NCBI RefSeq assembly: GCF_031199965.1
Contig: NZ_CP133605.1
Location: forward strand, 5,375,001 to 5,439,000
DNA from: Paenibacillus sp. D2_2
Lineage (GTDB): Bacteria; Bacillota; Bacilli; Paenibacillales; Paenibacillaceae
Length of the DNA stretch: 64,000 bases
Direction: 5' to 3'
The notes beneath the pieces were generated by a model. It was not told the origin of the DNA. It did not search any database and worked only from the letters and a program-made list of their open reading frames with translations. Positions 19,818 to 27,723 of this stretch are shown here, in pieces (within the stretch, counting starts at the first letter, position 1; every line of letters begins with the position of its first letter). A program made the translations under genes and the position numbers.

Positions 19818-21061
19818 TTGATTACATCATCAAAAGCTTCAAAGCGTAATTACATATTCCAGGTGTTGACCGTATTTATCGGTTTCCTGGTATTCGGTTT
19901 CTCCGAGAACGTTAAAGGCCCGGCCATTCCGCGAATTCAGATGAATTTCGGCTTGGACGAGATGCAGATTGGAACGCTGCTATCGCTGAATTCACTCGGC
20001 TATCTGCTGGCCTGTTCATTTACCGCCTTCTTGGTGCGGAAGTGGGGCGTCAAATGCGTCACATTAATCGCTTTTGGCTCGATGGTCGCCTCCGGAATTT
20101 TCATATTCCTATCTCAAAGCTACCCTGCGTTAACAGGCTCCTATTTCTTCATGTATCTCGGCAACGGGATGCTGGAGATCGCGCTGGCCGTACTAGGCGC
20201 CCAAATCTTCATCAAAAATACCGGCACGATGATGAACTTATCGCATTTCTTCTACGGCTTAAGTTCAACGGTCGCTCCGATGCTCGCATCAGGTCTGATG
20301 ACTGTCACTCTCTTCGGACACACGCTCGATTGGAGAGGCATGTATCTGGTCGTGTTGTCCTTATGTCTCATCCCGATGATCCCGGCTCTGCTTGGCCGGT
20401 TTCAGACCAGAACAATTCGGAGGAAGAACGAACGCCGATGAAGGCATTCCTGCGTGATCCGGTCATGTGGTTGCTCGTTACCATTCTATCCTTCGGTGTC
20501 GTCTCTGAGTTGGCCGTAGGCGGATGGCTCGTTAACTTCCTGGAGAAGGCTTATCATTGGGATACTACCGCAGCCGCGGGGATGTTATCCGGATTCTTCC
20601 TATGCTTCACCTTAGCCCGGCTGGTCATAGGCCCCATTGTTGACCGGATCGGCTTCACATTATCCTTAATTATTCTGGCAGCCTTTACTGGCGTCTGTAC
20701 CTTCGCAGCCATTCTAATCGGCGAGCCGGGGGCGGTTCTGTTCGCAATTGCCGGGATCGGTATCGCACCGGTCTATCCGACCATTATGGCGTTGATCGCC
20801 AAGCGATACCGCAGCAACAGCGACACCGCCATCACCTTCATCGTCACGCTGATGGGCGTCGGCAGTGTCATCGGCAACTATCTAATCGGGGCAATTACTG
20901 ACGGTATCAAGCGACTATTTATGTCCAGCCAAGGCCCAGAGCTCGGCTTGCTTCGCGGACTGCAGGCCGGATATGGCTTCATCGGCTTATGTGCGATCAT
21001 CTGCTCGCTAGCTAGCCTTGTTCTGTACCGTCATTTGAAGCGGAGACAAGAACTTCTGTAA
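19818..21061 (+). CDS. MFS transporter, FucP-like sugar permease type (frame break)
   Basis: Twelve-helix major facilitator of about 414 residues. Features include NVKGPAIPRIQMNFGL, the GNGMLEIALAVLGAQIF segment and NLSHFFYGLSSTVAPM in the first half, and GIAPVYPTIMALIAKRY in the second. The TTG start at 19818 follows GGAGAGG by five bases; an ATG at 19764 has no ribosome site. The frame breaks at about 20409-20413, where an A run is one base short; restored, it reads GRFQTRNNSEEERTPMKAFL. The substrate is unknown, probably a sugar. Confidence 0.85.
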
Positions 21062-21208
21062 GTATTTTCTATCGAACCTCATATACTTGTAACATTGCTT
21101 TTAAAAAAGCAACTGAGATTCTACTCCTAGAGGTATATCACCAAGTTCGAGATTCATTCGTTGAACTTTGGTGCCATATATACTTCAACACAAGCAAGGG
21201 GGTTATGT

Positions 21209-21718
21209 ATGTCAGAGTTCAAGTATGTACGTTTGTTAAAAATTGCGGCTATCTTTCTGCCAGGTTTGTTCGCTACATTTGTATTTCTGGGTAATCTGAT
21301 GGATTTTGGATCGAACTATGAGTTTGTTAAGCATGTTCTCTCCATGGACACAACCTTTGAGGGTAATGATCTTATGTGGCGTTCGATCACGAGCCCAGCA
21401 GCATGGCTGGTTGCTTACTGGGTATTGATTATTGCTGAAGGGGCGGTTGCGGTTCTTGGTTGGGCTGCAGCAATCCAAATGCTCAGGGCGATCAACAAAG
21501 ATTCCCAGACGTTCTCATCTACGAAGAAATTAGGGTACATTGCATTTCTCCTAGCTCTTTGTATTTGGTTTGTAGGATTTATTGTGATCGGTTCCGAATG
21601 GTTTGCTATGTGGCAATCACAGATTTGGAATGGTAAACAAACCGCTATGGACATTACCGAAGTACTCCTAGGATTTATGATTCTATTCAGTCTTCCTGAA
21701 GGAACCACGAAGAAATAA
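21209..21718 (+). CDS. DUF2165-like small integral membrane protein
   Basis: 169 residues with four hydrophobic segments (IAAIFLPGLFATFVFLGNLM, WLVAYWVLIIAEGAVAVLGW, LGYIAFLLALCIWFVGFIVI and a C-terminal one). The pattern DFGSNYEFVKHVLSMDTTF followed by ITSPAAWLVAY is what I know from the DUF2165 family of predicted membrane proteins. ATG 21209 follows AAGGGGG. Function unknown. Confidence 0.75.
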   Translation: MSEFKYVRLLKIAAIFLPGLFATFVFLGNLMDFGSNYEFVKHVLSMDTTFEGNDLMWRSITSPAAWLVAYWVLIIAEGAVAVLGWAAAIQMLRAINKDSQTFSSTKKLGYIAFLLALCIWFVGFIVIGSEWFAMWQSQIWNGKQTAMDITEVLLGFMILFSLPEGTTKK

Positions 21719-21730
21719 GATTATAAGCAA

Positions 21731-21800
21731 AAAGAAACCCCTCCTTGGTAGAAGGTAGTTACACACACTACACTACTAACGGAGAGGTTTCTTATTTTTC
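21731..21800. terminator. Bidirectional terminator
   Basis: AAGAAACCCCTCC pairs with GGAGAGGTTTCTT across a loop that contains a further GGTAGT/ACTAC pairing. Ts follow on both strands (ATTTTTC on plus, TTTTTGC on minus). It lies between the convergent DUF2165 and GH65 genes. Confidence 0.8.
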
Positions 21801-21841
21801 TGCATTCTTGTCTGAGAACTTTAATTCTTTAACACTGGTTA

Positions 21842-24126
21842 TTAACTCTGAAGTGGTCGCTTAACTGGCTGCCCTGGCACTAGCCTTACTTCCTCGTCAT
21901 AGAGCTTGATCGTAATGACTTCACCCTCTACAAGCTCTACAGTTACATCGTCCCGCCCAATCGATACACCGATGAGACGTCCGCGGAAGTTGAGACGGAA
22001 CGCATATTTCTGCCAATCCTGTGGAATGGCTGGCGCGAGCGAAAGACCGCTCTCCTTCAGACGCATGCCAGCAAAGCCGAATACAATCGACATCCATGTG
22101 CCGCCCATATTGGCCATATGCAAGCCGTCTTTCGTATTGCCATGCGTATTATCCAGATCCAAACGCGCAGTCTCGATGAAGTACTCATACGCCTTTTCCA
22201 TATTGCCGATCTTCGAAGCCATAATGCTGAAGATGCAGGATGACAAAGAAGAATCATGTGTCGTGATTCCTTCATAGTAGTCGTATGAACGCTTGATTGT
22301 CTCTTCGCTCTGCTCATCCTCAAGCAGGAAGTGAGCTAGCACAGTATCCGCCTGTTTACACACTTGATAGCGATAAATGGTCAACGGATGATAGTGCAGC
22401 AATAACGGGTGATTCTCCTTCGGTGTGTTCTCAAAGTCCCATACTGCCTTGCGAAGGAACGTATCATCCTGCGGGTTAATGCCAAGCGCCTCATCATATG
22501 GCAACAGCATAGCATCGGCAGCTTTATCCCAAGCGGAAATCTCCTCTTCGGTAATTCCAAGGCGGACACAGAGAGCCTTAAACCCGGCAGCATTGTAGTC
22601 CTTCAGGATCGCACAGCTCTTGGCTGCCCACTTCAAGTTATGTTTGGCCATCACATTCGTGTAATAGTTATTGTTCACACAGCAGGTGTATTCATCTGGC
22701 CCAGTTACCTCATCGATATGGAAGGCCCCATTATAATAGTGGCCAATCTCAGCCCATAGACGAGCTGTCTCAATCAACACCTCTGCCCCATAGGACAGAA
22801 GGAAGCCCTTATCCTGCTCAGCGAGATAATACTGGATATAGCTGTATGCGATATCCGCGCTAATATGATACTGCGCCGTTCCCGCCGGGAAGAACGAGGA
22901 ACATTCCGTACCTGCGATCGTGCGCCATGGGAATAATGCCCCCTGCTTATGCCCCATCTCGCGAGCTCTTGCCCTGGCATGATCGAGCGATGAATATCGA
23001 TACAGCAGGAGCTGACGGGCTATGTCCGGCTGCGTCATCAGGAACACTGGGAACATATAAATTTCCGTATCCCAGAAATAATGGCCTTCATAACCTTCCC
23101 CGCTCAAGCCTTTGGCAGAGATATTGCTGTGTTCATCCCGACCCGCTGATTGCAGCAATTGGAACAGGTTGAAGCGAATCCCTTCCTGTAGCTGCGCATC
23201 ATTCTCGATCAGCACATCAGCGGATTTCCAATATTGTTGCATATATTCCGTCTGTTCTGCCAACAATTCCTCGAAAGAAAACTCCTTCAGATGTTCTTGC
23301 AATCGAATCCCCTGTTCGACAATCGCTTCGCCATGGCGGAGGTTGTCTGTGTACAGGTTATACTTCGTCAGAGTCGCCGCTTCTGTCAACGTGAAGGAAG
23401 CTGTATAAGTCACTTGACCTGCATCGGCCTGCAATTGAACGTCGGCATTGGTGCTCAGATCATGACGAGTTACGCAGGCCGCCCGCAGCTTAGATACCAT
23501 CGTCTCATCGACGACATAGCCTATGTCACCTTCAACTCCAGCATCAACCACCTTCATCCGCTCGGCATGTCCGGCCCCGACCCTTGGGTCGTTGGCGTTC
23601 GTATAGTTCGTCACTTTACCATTAACGGTCGAGACGATTCTTACTTGGCCATTGTAATTCACCGGCTCGATCCGCATCTGGATCGCGAACAACTCGCGGT
23701 GGGTGAAGGATACAAAGCGGCGGAAGATTAGTTTGATCTCTTTGCCGGCAGGTGATCTCCACTGCAGCATTCTCTCTGCATACCCTTTATCCATATGCAG
23801 GCTGCGCTCATGCACGGTGATCGTTCCCTGATCAAGACGGAACGGCTCTTCTTCATCACCTAAGTAGATCAGAATCGTCTGTGCATCGATATTATTAACG
23901 AGCTTCTGTTGTGTATCAGGAAAGGCGAACAATTTCTCGCCGTAAGGAATTTCTATAACATCGTGAAAGGCATTCAGATAAGTACCGCGAATCGTGGACA
24001 TTCTGCCCCATAACCTTCTTCAAAGTTGCCTCGCACCCCTAAGTAACCGTTTCCAAGTGCAAAAATACTTTCCATATTCAACAAAGCTTGCTGTGACAGT
24101 TCAGCGTTTGATATTCTCCAGGTCAT
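21842..24126 (-). CDS. GH65 disaccharide phosphorylase, probably maltose phosphorylase (frame break)
   Basis: Cytoplasmic enzyme of about 761 residues that cleaves an alpha-glucoside with phosphate, giving beta-glucose 1-phosphate. GH65 marks: MESIFALGNGYLGVRGNFEE at the N-terminus, YEGHYFWDTEIYMFP, and the catalytic Glu region DEVTGPDEYTCCVNNNYYTN. The latter resembles maltose phosphorylase more than kojibiose or trehalose phosphorylase, a judgement from memory. The frame breaks at about 24001-24003, one base short; restored, it reads GYGAEMSTIRGTYLN, so the real start is ATG 24126 after GGAGGAAGG rather than the internal ATG at 24001. An AraC regulator is divergent. Confidence 0.87.
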
Positions 24127-24235
24127 GATCGGTCCTTCCTCCCTAACAGGTTATGCTTGAATTTTAGTGCGAAAAGAAATTATGTTATACTAAAATATCA
24201 AGTTTTTTATCAATATTTTTAGGTGGTGGGAAATA

Positions 24236-24982
24236 ATGAACAAGTCCTCCCGTCCGGACAATCAGCCATATTATGTATCATCCCGGATGCAATATTTGCG
24301 TGACAATTTCATCCATCCCCCCTTCGATTATGAGCATGAGCTGCTGGAAGCGATCCGCTTCGGCGATGAACATAGAGCGATGGACATGCTGCACAAAATT
24401 AATGAGCTAGAGGCCGCAGTTCTTGCCGCCTACCCACTACGTTCCAAGAAGAATGCCTTGATCGCTTCCTGCACTTTATTCACTCGAGCGATTATCAAGG
24501 GTGGGGTTGATCCGGAGATCGCCTTTCATTTAAGCGATACGATGATATTGGAAATTGAGAAGGCTGGGGATGTCGAGCGACTCATTCATTTCGAATATGA
24601 AATGCTAGTGCAGTTCGTGGCGATGATCCGTTCCGAGAAAGCTGAGCTGCCTTACTCTCATATTGTAAATCTGGCGATTCGCTACATCCGCGAGCATATT
24701 TTTGAAGAACTAACCCTACAGAAGATAGCAGATGTCCTTCAGGTTCATCCCAGCTATCTGTCAGACCGATTCAAGCGGGAGACAGGCACTCCAATCACAA
24801 CCTTCATTAATGGGCGAAAAATCGAAGAATCCAAGCATCTGTTGATCCATACAAATCAATCTATATCTGAAATTGCCTTTACGTTCAAATTCTGCAATCA
24901 GAGTTATTATACGCAGTTATTCAAGAATTTTACTGGCATGACCCCGAGAAAATTCCGTATCAGTGGCGCTGAGAGGGCGTAA
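24236..24982 (+). CDS. AraC-family transcriptional regulator
   Basis: 248 residues. The C-terminal 100 contain two helix-turn-helix motifs (LTLQKIADVLQVHPSYLSDR and ISEIAFTFKFCNQSYYTQLF) and the family ending FTGMTPRKFR. The N-terminal 145 are helical (ELLEAIRFGDEHRAMDMLHK) and match regulators with a YesN-like helical middle rather than a cupin sensor. It starts 110 bases from the divergent GH65 gene, its likely target. Ribosome site GGTGGTGGG. Confidence 0.9.
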   Translation: MNKSSRPDNQPYYVSSRMQYLRDNFIHPPFDYEHELLEAIRFGDEHRAMDMLHKINELEAAVLAAYPLRSKKNALIASCTLFTRAIIKGGVDPEIAFHLSDTMILEIEKAGDVERLIHFEYEMLVQFVAMIRSEKAELPYSHIVNLAIRYIREHIFEELTLQKIADVLQVHPSYLSDRFKRETGTPITTFINGRKIEESKHLLIHTNQSISEIAFTFKFCNQSYYTQLFKNFTGMTPRKFRISGAERA

Positions 24983-25020
24983 TTGGATCTAGACGGATAG
25001 ATCGACTATTTCCTTCGAGC

Positions 25021-25208
25021 TCTAACGAATCTACAAATCGTTATATCCAAATAAACGAGGGGAATTTGAGTCTAACGAAACACCATATCGTTATTTGAGG
25101 GAATTGCTGATTTTTTGCCCCTTATTTGCATCAATAGCGATACTGAGTTTCGTTAAAAGTTCTAGCAGCATATTTTGAGGCAAATAACGATACTCTGTTT
25201 CGTTAAAA
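25021..25208. repeat. Four copies of an imperfect TAACGA...TCGTTA palindrome
   Basis: Copies at 25021 and 25071 read TCTAACGAATC-N6-ATCGTTA-like on the plus strand, and those at about 25134 and 25182 read the inverse (ATACTGAGTTTCGTTAAAAG, ATACTCTGTTTCGTTAAAAA). Members of each pair are about 50 bases apart. Each unit can fold alone and units can pair with each other. No coding capacity. It resembles dispersed intergenic repeats in Paenibacillus. Confidence 0.65.
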
Positions 25209-25210
25209 AT

Positions 25211-25248
25211 AAAAAGCAGCCCTTCCTCCTCAGGAAATGGCTGCTTTT
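25211..25248. terminator. Bidirectional terminator between araC and rlmN
   Basis: AAAAGCAGCC pairs with GGCTGCTTTT, with CCT/AGG inside; T-runs lie on both strands. Confidence 0.85.
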
Positions 25249-25276
25249 ATTCACTAGGTTGTAAATGCGGGAGTCC

Positions 25277-26338
25277 TTATGCTTGCTGCTTCATCTGCTT
25301 GCTTCTAAGCTGTCCGCAAGCGGCATCGATGTCCGTGCCATGCTCCATCCGAACGCTGCAGCTAATACCCTGCTTCTTCAGCTCGTCATAGAACTCAAGC
25401 ACGGATTCCTTATCACTGCGCTGATATTGGCTGTGCTCATCTACCGGATTGTAAGGAATCAAGTTCACATTAACATATGACCTGCGACTGTCCAACAGCT
25501 CCGTCAACTCCACAGCCTGCTCCCGGCCATCGTTCACACCCCGGAGTAGTATATACTCGATCGTAATCCGCTGATTCGTGCGATCTAGATAATAATCAAT
25601 CGCCTCCATCAGCTTCTCGATCGGAATGCCGCGATTGATCTTCATGATTCTAGTCCGCAGCTCATTGTTCGGAGCATGCAGAGAGATCGCCAGATTGACT
25701 CGCAGGTTAAGATCGGCAAATTCCTTAATTTTCTCTGCTAGACCGCTAGTTGAGACCGTAATATGTCTTGGGCCAATCGCCAGTCCCTTGTGGTCGGTCA
25801 TCACTTTCAAGAAATTAATGACATTCTCAAAATTGTCGAATGGCTCGCCAATACCCATAACTACGATATGACTAACAAGTTCTCCGCGCTGTACCTCATC
25901 CAGATAGAGCTGAACTTTCATAATTTGCTCTACAATTTCACCCGTGGACAGGTCTCTGCTCTTCTTCAGCAATCCACTCGCGCAGAAGCTACAGCCGATA
26001 TTGCATCCCACCTGGGTCGTTACGCAGACGGATAGACCGAACTTATGCCTCATCAGTACCGTCTCAATCAGATTTCCATCCTGTAATTTGAACAGAAATT
26101 TTACAGTACCGTCCTTGGACTCCTGCCGAGTATGCTCGGACATTGTCTGCATCGTCATATGGTCGCTTAGCAGCTGTACACACTGTTCCGGAACATCTAC
26201 CATCTCCGAAATACTCTTAACCCGCTTGCGATATAAGTTATCCCAGACGAACCCAGCCCTTGATCTCTTCTCGCCATGTTCTTCGAGCCAAGCTCCAAGC
26301 TGGTCTAATGTATATCCATAAATGGATGTATTATTCAT
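25277..26338 (-). CDS. rlmN: 23S rRNA/tRNA adenine C2-methyltransferase, radical SAM
   Basis: 353 residues. It methylates A2503 of 23S rRNA, and in RlmN also A37 of some tRNAs. The radical-SAM cluster is CNIGCSFC (CxxxCxxC), and the second catalytic cysteine is in DIDAACGQL at the C-terminus. VVMGIGEPFDNF, HITVSTSG and INRGIP match RlmN rather than Cfr (which has MGMGEALAN). Start ATG 26338 follows AGAGGAAC. It faces araC and is divergent from the protease gene. The segment 26339-26540 beyond it shows no other feature I can support. Confidence 0.92.
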   Translation of the reverse strand: MNNTSIYGYTLDQLGAWLEEHGEKRSRAGFVWDNLYRKRVKSISEMVDVPEQCVQLLSDHMTMQTMSEHTRQESKDGTVKFLFKLQDGNLIETVLMRHKFGLSVCVTTQVGCNIGCSFCASGLLKKSRDLSTGEIVEQIMKVQLYLDEVQRGELVSHIVVMGIGEPFDNFENVINFLKVMTDHKGLAIGPRHITVSTSGLAEKIKEFADLNLRVNLAISLHAPNNELRTRIMKINRGIPIEKLMEAIDYYLDRTNQRITIEYILLRGVNDGREQAVELTELLDSRRSYVNVNLIPYNPVDEHSQYQRSDKESVLEFYDELKKQGISCSVRMEHGTDIDAACGQLRSKQMKQQA

Positions 26339-26542
26339 GCCAGTTCCTCTTTTCAAAACTGTAAAATAGCCTCTCATCTGTCAATCCGCGAGAGGACTGT
26401 AATCTGTACTATTGTCCCAAATTTTCAGTATTAACACAAGGGCTATGCCGCGCTTGCCAACACTTGCTTTCTTTCATCAACTGCATCATTTCATTAACTT
26501 GTAAATTCCACTCTAATACAGGCTCTTTATGATAGAAAATAG

Positions 26543-26571
26543 TTGACTATTTACTCTATTAGATTTATGTT
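26543..26571 (+). promoter_or_regulatory. Promoter of the protease mRNA
   Basis: TTGACT (26543-26548), 17-base spacer, TATGTT (26566-26571). This puts transcription start near 26578 and gives a leader of about 400 bases holding both aptamers. Confidence 0.6.
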
Positions 26572-26612
26572 TATTAATAGGTAGATTCATATTTTTTCCA
26601 AATCAATTCATC

Positions 26613-26716
26613 TCTTAAATGGATCAAGGCAAACCCTTCGAAAGACGGGGACGCAAAGCTATAGGGGCTTCGTGAGGACAACTCCTTCACATGCCAGCCA
26701 GTTGCCGATATAGAAG
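26613..26716 (+). promoter_or_regulatory. c-di-GMP-I (GEMM) riboswitch, first of tandem pair
   Basis: The conserved core is intact: AAGGCAAACC, a P2 hairpin capped by GAAA, GGGACGCAAAGCTATAGGGG, a P3 stem GTGAGGA/TCCTTCAC and the closing GCCAGCCAGTTGCCGA. It binds the second messenger cyclic di-GMP by family knowledge. AGAAG (26712-26716) at its 3' end can pair with CTTCT of the terminator below, a plausible antiterminator that ligand-stabilised P1 would remove, giving an off switch. The fold is seen in sequence; the direction is inferred. Confidence 0.92.
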
Positions 26717-26744
26717 CGTAGAGCGTTATTATCGCTTGAACCGT

Positions 26745-26772
26745 CCTTCTTACTCGGTAAGAAGGTTTTTTT
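26745..26772 (+). terminator. Intrinsic terminator of the first riboswitch
   Basis: CCTTCTTAC (26745-26753) and GTAAGAAGG (26757-26765) form a perfect 9-bp stem with loop TCG, followed by seven Ts. It stands between the two aptamers and nearly 200 bases before the gene, so it is the expression platform of aptamer one. Confidence 0.92.
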
Positions 26773-26810
26773 GTTTCTATGAAACTCTCATTTTTGAACT
26801 TTATTGCTAT

Positions 26811-26911
26811 TTTCATATTGATAAGGGCAAACCCTTCGAAAGATGGGGGCGCAAAGCTATAGGGGCTACAGCGGATATACCGCCAGGCCAGCCAGCTGCC
26901 GATATGGAGAA
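26811..26911 (+). promoter_or_regulatory. c-di-GMP-I (GEMM) riboswitch, second of tandem pair
   Basis: Core elements: AAGGGCAAACC, GAAA-capped P2, GGGGCGCAAAGCTATAGGGG, a P3 stem of different sequence (GCGG/CCGC) and GCCAGCCAGCTGCCGA. The compensated difference in P3 between the two aptamers supports a real RNA fold. P1 is likely TTTTCATAT with ATATGGAGA, the latter running into the expression platform at 26909. Confidence 0.92.
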
Positions 26912-26974
26912 TGAATACTTCATTCATTTCTTCCGATTCGGTGAATTATGCGAATTTTTGAAATGAATGGAGAG
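26909..26974 (+). promoter_or_regulatory. Translational expression platform of the protease gene
   Basis: Two alternative helices share CATTC. Hairpin A is GAATGAA (26909-26915) with TTCATTC (26919-26925). Hairpin B is CATTCATTTC (26921-26930) with its exact complement GAAATGAATG (26960-26969), whose last base is the first G of the ribosome site GGAGAG. P1 of the second aptamer overlaps the first bases of hairpin A, so ligand should favour B and hide the ribosome site. Pairings are seen; the regulatory sign is inferred. Confidence 0.65.
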
Positions 26975-26980
26975 ATTATT

Positions 26981-27645
26981 TTGAAGCTGATCAGACGTAT
27001 CCCGATCCTGTTTCTTACCTGCCTACTCTTTGTTATGAGCTTCTCGAACACATTCAGCTACGCTCAGGCCGACAATAACCTGCTTAAGGACATCGTGATA
27101 TTACCCCAAGGCAATTACAACAAGCTTGAAGCCGATAAGATGATGAATCATCTGGCACTTATACCTACTCCACTTCTGCAGGGCCTCAAGGACAAGCATG
27201 TAAATATTAAGCTGGTCTCCGGTAAAATAACCGATGAGCCCGAATTCTCGCAGTATAAGGGAATCACCCCACGGGGATGGGAGAATACCGGCCTCACTTG
27301 GGACGATGTTCCTGGCGTTAGCTCTAATATCGTTATAGCTAGAATCGGCTATAGCGACCAGGGTAAAGGCCACAACGGGCAGAACTTAGAGCTTCATGAG
27401 ACTTTCCACGCCATAGACCGTCTTGTACTCGACAACATCAGCTCTTCCTCTAAATTCTTAGACATTTGGAAGAAGAAGCCGACGTAGATTATAAGGGAGA
27501 TGGGTATGTATCAACTTACTCTACCGAATATTTTGCAGAGACCGCAACGCTCTATCTATATAGTGAACAGACACAAGCTAAGCTTAAGAAGGACATGCCG
27601 TTAACCTATGATTTTATGAATGAGTTATTCTCTAAATATCAATAA
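26981..27645 (+). CDS. Secreted Pro-Pro endopeptidase, PPEP-2/Zmp1-like (frame break)
   Basis: 221-residue secreted zinc metalloprotease. The TTG start at 26981, six bases after GGAGAG, yields a clean signal peptide (KLIRRIPILFLTCLLFVMSF) with likely cleavage after AQA at residue 30. The zinc motif HETFH is at 139-143, and STEYFAETATLY near 181-192 holds the third ligand Glu. Size and layout match PPEP-1 of C. difficile (220 residues) and PPEP-2 of P. alvei, which cut between two prolines. The frame breaks at about 27470-27477, an A run one base short; restored, it reads DIWKKEADVDYKGDGYVST. The convergent neighbour carries PLPPVP, the PPEP-2 target. ATG 26948 is a weaker start. Confidence 0.88.
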
Positions 27646-27654
27646 ATATAACAA

Positions 27655-27700
27655 AAGAGGCTCCGTTCCGGCTATATCACATCCCGGACAGGAGCCTCTT
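27655..27700. terminator. Bidirectional terminator between protease and adhesin
   Basis: AAGAGGCTCC (27655-27664) pairs with GGAGCCTCTT (27691-27700), CCGG/CCGG inside. On the minus strand TTTTGTTA follows; on the plus strand CTTCATTTTA. Confidence 0.85.
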
Positions 27701-27723
27701 CTTCATTTTAAATCACTTATTCC

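Noticed and set aside
25021..25208. CRISPR array
   Set aside because: Units are imperfect, two are inverted, there are only four, and no cas genes are near.
25277..26338. cfr resistance methyltransferase
   Set aside because: MGIGEPFDNF and overall pattern match RlmN, not Cfr.
26574..26927. Minus-strand 117-codon frame over the riboswitches
   Set aside because: Its repeated peptide (SPYSFAPPSFEGFALI) is just the antisense of the two aptamer cores.
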